Source: JASLCR01 sp036405515
GTDB taxonomy: Bacteria > Patescibacteriota > Saccharimonadia > Saccharimonadales > Saccharimonadaceae
Length of the DNA stretch: 10,857 bases
Direction: 5' to 3'
Assembly (NCBI GenBank): GCA_036405515.1
Contig: DASWXM010000039.1
Span: forward strand, 1 to 10,857
In this document: piece by piece, positions 6,453 through 10,857 of the stretch
How positions within the stretch are numbered: position 1 is the first letter of the stretch
How the letters are laid out: every line of letters begins with the position of its first letter
Program-made: the position numbers and the translations under genes
Notes under the pieces: generated by a model
Seen by the model: only the letters and a program-made list of their open reading frames with translations
What the model was told of the DNA's origin: nothing
Databases searched by the model: none

Positions 6453-6481
6453 GTTATAAAAAAGCAACCAGTTAGTGCCAA
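6453..6481 (-). promoter_or_regulatory. Predicted promoter of the minus-strand hypothetical gene
   Basis: On the minus strand TTGGCA (6481-6476) and TATAAC (6458-6453), each one mismatch from consensus, are separated by exactly 17 nt. The start would be near 6446, giving a short AU-only leader of about 14 nt without a ribosome-binding site. Confidence 0.55.
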
Positions 6482-6501
6482 AAGTCACATTAGTATATAA
6501 T
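6472..6501 (+). promoter_or_regulatory. Predicted promoter of the ATPase-mltG operon
   Basis: A perfect TATAAT (6496-6501) lies 11 nt before the ATG at 6513. The -35 is weak (TTAGTG, 6472-6477, 18-nt spacing) and overlaps the -35 box of the divergent gene. The start would fall near 6508, leaving a leader of about 5 nt, so the AGGA at 6502-6505 might not be in the mRNA. Confidence 0.5.
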
Positions 6502-6512
6502 AGGAAACACTT

Positions 6513-7787
6513 ATGGTATTGCAAAAACTACGTGAATTGAAAGCCAGGCGTGAGCAGTCTGATGACAGTCAGCACATTGTCGCGCTTGATATTGGAACAG
6601 AATTTGTCAAGGCACTGATCGCAAAGCTTGACGGTGATCAGATGAAAATTGTCGGTGTTGGCCGTGTGCGCCAACAGGTGAGCGATATGCATTCCGGCGC
6701 TATCGCTGATATTTCGGGTGTGGTACAGAACTGTGAAGACGCACTGGCCGAAGCGGAGCAGCAGGCAGGACTTCAGGCAAAGCGCGTCATTATTGGCATT
6801 GCCGGTGAGTTGGTGAAGGGTGTGACGAACACTATTCGTTATCGCCGTCCACAGCCGGACCGTCCACTCGATGAATCTGAGATGGAATTTATCATCGAGA
6901 AAGTGCAGGAACGTGCGCAAGTGAAAGCGCAAAAGCAGATTGCACTCGAGACAGGTAATGAAGAAGTGGAGGTCAAGCTAGTCAACTCCGCGCTCGTATC
7001 AATTCATATTGATGGTTACAAAGTATCAAATCCGATTGGATTTCAGGGCAAAGACGTTGCAGTACAGATCTATACGGCATTCGCTCCAATGGTACATATT
7101 GGTGCGCTGGAGCGTGTAGCTGATGAGTTGGCGCTGGAATTGATCGCTGTTGCCGCGGAGCCGTTTGCGGTAAGCCGCAGTGTGCTTGGCAATGATGCAT
7201 CGAGCACATTTACGGCGATACTTGCCGATGTTGGCGGTGGTACGACTGATATTGCTGTGGTAAATGATGGTGGCGTCGAAGGTACTAAGATGTTTGGTAT
7301 CGGTGGGCGGAGTTTTACACGGACAATCGCAAGTGAGATGGATCTTAGCTATGATGCAGCCGAGAAGCTTAAAGTCAATCTCGAGCATGAAAAAATCAGA
7401 CCTGCAGTTAAAAAAGAGGCTGAAACGGCGGTCGATAAGACACTTGAAGTCTGGTTGGCCGGAGTGGAGTTGGCGCTGAGTGAATTTGAGTCGGTTGATC
7501 ATCTGCCAAATCGTGTACTGCTTTGTGGTGGTGGTGCGAGTTTGTCTCAGCTGGTCGAAGCGCTTGAAACACGCGATTGGTACAAAGAGCTTCCATTTAC
7601 AAAACGCCCGACAGTACAGCATATTAAACCGAGTGATGTCGTGGGTATTGAAGATGCAAGTGAGAAGGTCTCCGACCATACTTTTATCACCGCGATGGGG
7701 CTGCTAAGAGTCGGATATGATACAATTATCAGTGGAAATGATGCGGACAGCATAAAAGAAAAAGTAAATCGAATCCTAAGAATTTAG
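6513..7787 (+). CDS. FtsA/PilM-like actin-fold ATPase
   Basis: This 424-residue cytoplasmic protein belongs to the actin/Hsp70 superfamily, with the extra SHS2 subdomain of FtsA and PilM. The phosphate 1 loop is ALDIGTEFVKALIA (24-37), phosphate 2 is ADVGGGTTDIAVV (238-250), and the adenosine motif is VLLCGGGASL (335-344). The segment from about 90 to 190, with VIIGIAGE, is the expected 1C/SHS2 region. The final residues (IKEKVNRILRI) look amphipathic and could bind the membrane as the FtsA tail does. The N-terminus has a basic helix (LQKLRELKARRE) before the ATPase core. It lies 2 nt upstream of a single-pass membrane protein, resembling the PilM/PilN relationship, rather than in a division gene cluster with ftsZ. 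Family membership is firm; whether it anchors FtsZ, drives a pilus or serves another machine is open, so no symbol is given. Confidence 0.88.
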   Translation: MVLQKLRELKARREQSDDSQHIVALDIGTEFVKALIAKLDGDQMKIVGVGRVRQQVSDMHSGAIADISGVVQNCEDALAEAEQQAGLQAKRVIIGIAGELVKGVTNTIRYRRPQPDRPLDESEMEFIIEKVQERAQVKAQKQIALETGNEEVEVKLVNSALVSIHIDGYKVSNPIGFQGKDVAVQIYTAFAPMVHIGALERVADELALELIAVAAEPFAVSRSVLGNDASSTFTAILADVGGGTTDIAVVNDGGVEGTKMFGIGGRSFTRTIASEMDLSYDAAEKLKVNLEHEKIRPAVKKEAETAVDKTLEVWLAGVELALSEFESVDHLPNRVLLCGGGASLSQLVEALETRDWYKELPFTKRPTVQHIKPSDVVGIEDASEKVSDHTFITAMGLLRVGYDTIISGNDADSIKEKVNRILRI

Positions 7788-7789
7788 CA

Positions 7790-9400
7790 ATGAATAAAGA
7801 CGTCATATACATCGATGTTGAAGACGATATCACCGCGATTATCGGCAAGGTAAAAGCGTCGAAAGAAAAAGTTGTTGCACTGGTACCTCCGAAACGTGTC
7901 GGCGTCCTGCAGAGTGCGGTCAATCTGCGTCTGCTTTCTCGTGCTGCCAAGCAAACGGATAAACACATTGCGCTTGTAACAAATAATCATGCGCTGGTTG
8001 CTCTTGCAACCGCAGCAAGTATCCCGGTAGCAAAGAATCTTCAAACAAAGCCTGAGATGGCGGATGTACCTGCTCTTAAGATTGATGATGACGAGGAAGA
8101 CATTATTGAGGGGGCTAGTCTACCTATCGGCGAACATGCATCGCAGCGAACAAGGAGTGATGAGAAGAAAGAGGCGCGCAGCGCAGCAATGGCTGCGGCA
8201 CTTGCTGAAGCGCCAAAATCTGGCGAGACACCAAAGCCAAAGACGAAAAAAGGCGGACCAAAGGTACCCAATTTTGATAAGTTTCGTAAAAAACTTGTAC
8301 TCATCATTGCAGCCGTTATTCTACTCCTTGGATTTAGCATTTGGGCGATTTTCTTTGCTCCACGGGCGACCGTGATCATCCGGGCAAAAACGACAAGTTC
8401 TTCGATTAATGTTCCTGTTAGCATACAGCCATCAGCTGAAACAAGTTTTGAAAAGAGTACTATTCGTGCAGTGAGCCAGACAAAGTCTGATGATAAAAAG
8501 GTAGAATTTCAGGCAACTGGTAAAAAAGATGCTGGCAAGAAAGCAACGGGAACTGTACAGTTCTCAACAGACTCTATATCAGTTGCAATGGCTGGTGTGA
8601 CGATTCCTGCGGGCTCTAAACTGCAGTCATCAAGCGGATTGACATTTGTTACCGACAGCAGTGTCTCGATTACACTGTCTACCCCCAGTGGTTCTACCGG
8701 TGTTACTGCAGCGGAAAATGGCTCAAAATACAATGCGGCATCCGGTCCGGTCAGTGGTGCACCAAGTGGCGTATCGGCTTCTCTGACAGGCCCGACATCT
8801 GGAGGAGTGACTAAGACGATTACTGTTGTGACTGCCGCTGATGTGCAGAAGGCCAAAGAGTCGCTTGCCGAAGAGGATACTGACGTCATTCGCGATGATT
8901 TGAAGAAGCAGTTTGGCAGCGATACGGTAGTTGTAGATGAAAGTTTTAAGGTTGGTTATAAGGGTGTCTCATCATCGCCAGCAGTCGGTGAAGAAGCAGA
9001 TAGTGTGACGCTGGAAGCAACGATTACCTACAGTCTATACGGTGTATCAAAGTCGGAGGTCAGTACATTCATCGATGGATATCTCAAAGATGAATTGTCG
9101 GGAACTGATGGTCAGCGGGTGTATGATAACGGAGCAGATAAAGTGACATTCCAAGAGGCTTCAGCGACCAAGGATGGCGCAAAAGCAACTTTGATTGCTA
9201 CAGCCCAGGTTGGTCCTGAAATTAAAGACGAAGATGTGAAAAATCAAGTCAAAGGAAAACGTTATGGCGAGATTCAGGAAAGTCTTGAGTCAATTCAGGG
9301 TGTCGAAGATGTTGATGTGAAGTTCTTCCCATTTTGGGTCGGTACAGTACCTGACGATACAAAGAAAATTACTGTTGAATTTAATATCGATGCCAAGTAA
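7790..9400 (+). CDS. Single-pass membrane protein of the baseplate J/gp47-like type
   Basis: This 536-residue protein has three parts. Residues 1-85 form an alpha/beta cytoplasmic domain with VVALVPPKR, LQSAVNLRLLSRAAKQTDKHIALVT and ALATAASIPV. A charged, Lys/Ala/Pro-rich linker (about 97-168) follows, with an acidic DDDEEDIIEG patch. A transmembrane helix (169-190), preceded by basic KFRKK, leads to an outside region of about 345 residues, which contains KATGTVQFST ... TIPAGSKLQSSSGLTFVT and a Ser/Gly/Thr-rich stretch (280-345). It ends with a helix plus VEDVDVKFFPFWVGTVPDDTKKITVEF. The order and the PxW ending match Patescibacteria and Chloroflexi proteins annotated as baseplate J/gp47-like; I rely on memory for this. 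The name does not prove a phage or injection role. It has no clear Shine-Dalgarno site and starts 2 nt after the ATPase stop, so it is probably translationally coupled. The ATPase may bind its cytoplasmic domain. Confidence 0.8.
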   Translation: MNKDVIYIDVEDDITAIIGKVKASKEKVVALVPPKRVGVLQSAVNLRLLSRAAKQTDKHIALVTNNHALVALATAASIPVAKNLQTKPEMADVPALKIDDDEEDIIEGASLPIGEHASQRTRSDEKKEARSAAMAAALAEAPKSGETPKPKTKKGGPKVPNFDKFRKKLVLIIAAVILLLGFSIWAIFFAPRATVIIRAKTTSSSINVPVSIQPSAETSFEKSTIRAVSQTKSDDKKVEFQATGKKDAGKKATGTVQFSTDSISVAMAGVTIPAGSKLQSSSGLTFVTDSSVSITLSTPSGSTGVTAAENGSKYNAASGPVSGAPSGVSASLTGPTSGGVTKTITVVTAADVQKAKESLAEEDTDVIRDDLKKQFGSDTVVVDESFKVGYKGVSSSPAVGEEADSVTLEATITYSLYGVSKSEVSTFIDGYLKDELSGTDGQRVYDNGADKVTFQEASATKDGAKATLIATAQVGPEIKDEDVKNQVKGKRYGEIQESLESIQGVEDVDVKFFPFWVGTVPDDTKKITVEFNIDAK

Positions 9401-9800
9401 TAGAAAATACCTCTGTCTTGATATAGGGATGGCACGCATAGGCGTCGCTGTGGCAGATTCATCAGTTCGGATTGCAGTACCATATGATACGATCCCGATG
9501 CGTGAAGATGAATTTCGTCAGGATATTGCATCGTTGGTCACGGCGCTTGATATATCGACTATCGTACTCGGATATCCACGTAATCAATCCGGAGATGCAA
9601 CGAAACAGACTGACTACGTAGAGAAGCATGCAACGGAGCTTAATGATCTAGATGTGAAAGTGGTTTTTCAGGACGAGTCTCTGACGAGCGTGCTTGCCGA
9701 GCAGCGTCTCAAGGCTCGTAACGAAACGATTACCAAAGAGGCAATTGACGCCGAAGCAGCATGCATTATATTGCAGGACTATCTGGAGATGCATACATGA
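9390..9800 (+). CDS. ruvX: RuvX/YqgF-family pre-16S rRNA nuclease / putative Holliday junction resolvase
   Basis: A 136-residue RNase H-fold protein, the usual family length (about 135-150). Acidic catalytic positions are Asp11 in LDIGMARIGVAVAD (9-23), Glu96 in FQDESLTS (93-100), and Asp120 in the DAEAACIILQDYL helix (120-132). VLGYPRNQSGD (59-69) is the family's glycine/proline loop. YqgF of E. coli is implicated in 16S rRNA 5' maturation, and a Mycobacterium homologue resolves Holliday junctions; which applies here is unknown. The common DERLTT motif reads DESLTS, replacing the Arg and one Thr. The ATG at 9390 is chosen because the conserved core begins eight residues later; a TTG at 9375 would add five residues. 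The start overlaps the preceding gene by 11 nt, with no ribosome-binding site, and the stop overlaps the mltG ATG (ATGA). Confidence 0.92.
   Translation: MPSNRKYLCLDIGMARIGVAVADSSVRIAVPYDTIPMREDEFRQDIASLVTALDISTIVLGYPRNQSGDATKQTDYVEKHATELNDLDVKVVFQDESLTSVLAEQRLKARNETITKEAIDAEAACIILQDYLEMHT
9785..9788 (+). promoter_or_regulatory. Shine-Dalgarno site of mltG
   Basis: GGAG inside the end of ruvX lies 8 nt before the ATG at 9797, supporting that start and the ATGA coupling. Confidence 0.65.
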
Positions 9801-10857
9801 ATGATATATTGCCGCCAAAAAGGCGTCTACCGCAGTCGTCCACCTCGGCTAGTCCGCAGCCTGTGCCTCAACCGGAGCAGATCCAGCCACCACAGCACAA
9901 TATTGATACGCTTATTGATCAAACTTTCCCGCTAAATGAGGTAGATACTCCGAAAACTATTGTACGAACGAAGAGTCCGAAGCGGCGTATTATTACGTGG
10001 ATACTTGGCGTACTTATTTTTGTAGGCATTGTCGCCGTGAGCGCTTTTGTATGGTATCAAAGTCAACTCGGAGCCGTTGAACCTAGTAGTAAGCAGCAAA
10101 TTCGTGTAGAGGTGGCCAGTGGAATGGGGCCGAGTGATATCGCGAGTCTTTTGGCGAGTAAAGGTCTGATTAAGAATGAACAAGTATTTGGCTGGTATGT
10201 GCGAATCGAAGGTGTAGAGAATATGCTTCAAGCTGGCCAGTATATGCTTGGCAAGAGTATGACCGTTGAAGATATTGTTGCGCATCTTCAGAGGGGACAA
10301 TCTGATACATTCCGACTGACTTTTTATCCCGGGGCGGTATTACGTGATGAAACTAATACACCTGAAAATAAAAAGACGGACGTTACGACAGTCTTGAAGC
10401 GAGCGGGGTATTCTAAAGAGGCAATCGCTGCAGCGCTTAAAAAACAATATAGTCACCCACTGCTTGCAGGTAAACCAGCCTCGGCCGACCTAGAGGGCTA
10501 TATTTATGGGGAAACCTATGAGTTTGCATCAGCTGCAACGGTAGAAGATATTCTCACCCGAACTTTTGATGAGATGTATAGGGTGGTCAAAGCGAATAAT
10601 CTTGTGGCCAAGTATAAAAAACACGGGTTGACGCTATATGAGGGTATTACGCTTGCCTCAGTTGTGCAGCGTGAGGTGAACGGTACTGACCAAAAACAGG
10701 TCGCAGGAGTATTTTATAATCGTTTAAAGCAAGGCATGATGCTCGGATCGGATGTTACATATCAATATATTGCCGATAAAACAGGCCAGGCCCGGAGTCC
10801 AGATTTGGACTCAAGGTATAACACACGTAAATATACCGGTCTTCCTCCGGGACCTAT
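9797..10857 (+). CDS. mltG: Endolytic transglycosylase MltG (YceG-like), 3' end outside the window
   Basis: MltG is an inner-membrane lytic transglycosylase that cleaves nascent glycan strands and is proposed to end their elongation. The frame stays open to the window edge (353 codons). Residues 1-60 are a Pro/Gln/Ser-rich cytoplasmic tail, KRR precedes a transmembrane helix (65-86), and a LysM-like subdomain follows (about 102-167: VEVASGMGPSDIASLL ... LQAGQYMLGKSMTVEDIVAHLQRG). The catalytic domain shows DLEGYIYGETYEF (231-243), the signature ITLASVVQREV (284-294), VFYNRLKQGMMLGSDVTYQY and YNTRKYTGLPPGP at the edge. The usual VEKE/VERE reads VQRE: Glu293 is kept and the first Glu is Gln291. 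I think the retained Glu is the catalytic one, but this needs alignment. Probably the last conserved member of the operon; the pairing with ruvX is common in bacteria. Confidence 0.95.
   Translation, partial: MNDILPPKRRLPQSSTSASPQPVPQPEQIQPPQHNIDTLIDQTFPLNEVDTPKTIVRTKSPKRRIITWILGVLIFVGIVAVSAFVWYQSQLGAVEPSSKQQIRVEVASGMGPSDIASLLASKGLIKNEQVFGWYVRIEGVENMLQAGQYMLGKSMTVEDIVAHLQRGQSDTFRLTFYPGAVLRDETNTPENKKTDVTTVLKRAGYSKEAIAAALKKQYSHPLLAGKPASADLEGYIYGETYEFASAATVEDILTRTFDEMYRVVKANNLVAKYKKHGLTLYEGITLASVVQREVNGTDQKQVAGVFYNRLKQGMMLGSDVTYQYIADKTGQARSPDLDSRYNTRKYTGLPPGP

Noticed and set aside
7026..7679. 217-codon minus-strand ORF opposite the ATPase gene
   Set aside because: The ATPase motifs are on the plus strand and conserved; the antisense frame is rich in Cys/Arg/Thr without any motif.
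7790..9400. Prophage or contractile injection baseplate gene
   Set aside because: No tail tube, sheath, spike, lysis or packaging genes are nearby; the protein has a transmembrane helix and sits in a housekeeping operon, so the label reflects a distant similarity only.
9932..10300. 122-codon minus-strand ORF near the right end
   Set aside because: It is antisense to mltG, whose plus-strand frame has a transmembrane helix, a LysM-like domain and the catalytic signature.
1..10857. Recoding of TGA as glycine or tryptophan
   Set aside because: TGA ends three genes at sensible positions (DUF218 protein, the unknown gene, RuvX), and conserved glycines and tryptophans use GGN and TGG.
1..10857. 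CRISPR arrays, tRNA or rRNA genes, insertion sequences
   Set aside because: No regularly spaced repeats, no cloverleaf-like sequence with a TTCGA arm in a free region, and no transposase or terminal inverted repeats were seen.

Overview
The window most likely comes from a member of the Patescibacteria (Candidate Phyla Radiation), probably a Saccharibacteria (TM7) genome. This assignment is inferred, not proven. The clues are a compact alanyl-tRNA synthetase without the C-terminal domain, a large signal-peptide/C-terminal-anchor surface protein with domains I associate with Saccharibacteria, and a membrane protein of the baseplate J/gp47-like type common in these genomes next to an FtsA/PilM-like actin-fold ATPase. 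TGA is used as an ordinary stop codon (DUF218 gene, hypothetical gene, ruvX), so the UGA-Gly code of Gracilibacteria/SR1 does not apply. Nearly every base is coding. The longest gap between genes is about 260 bases (3344-3606).

Layout, left to right. Positions 1-416 hold the 3' end of a DUF218/YdcF-like gene, which overlaps (GTGA) mnmA, the tRNA 2-thiouridylase (413-1447). A convergent minus-strand gene (1460-3343) encodes a 627-residue exported surface protein built from disulfide-sized domains, with a proline-rich linker, sortase-like TG motifs and a C-terminal transmembrane anchor. The AT-rich region 3344-3606 carries its promoter, a palindrome, a tandem 11-bp A-tract repeat and a very close extended -10 promoter for alaS (3607-5502). 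The 3' end of alaS overlaps a convergent minus-strand gene of unknown function (5461-6432), and a perfect 9-bp hairpin lies in and just beyond the overlap. Divergent promoters at about 6450-6500 separate that gene from a plus-strand cluster: FtsA/PilM-like ATPase (6513-7787), baseplate-J-like membrane protein (7790-9400), ruvX/yqgF (9390-9800) and mltG (9797 to the window edge). All junctions in this cluster are 2-nt gaps or overlaps, so it is almost certainly one operon.

How the genes relate. mnmA and alaS serve tRNA function, RuvX serves rRNA maturation or recombination, and MltG cuts nascent peptidoglycan. The order mnmA ... alaS ... ruvX ... mltG matches the arrangement known in Bacillus and related Firmicutes, so the backbone looks ancestral. 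The surface protein, the unknown gene and the ATPase/membrane-protein pair are additions to it. The ATPase and the single-pass membrane protein resemble a cytoplasmic actin-like partner plus membrane partner (as in PilM/PilN). With MltG downstream they may form an envelope-associated machine. This pair is the best candidate for an undescribed system in the window.
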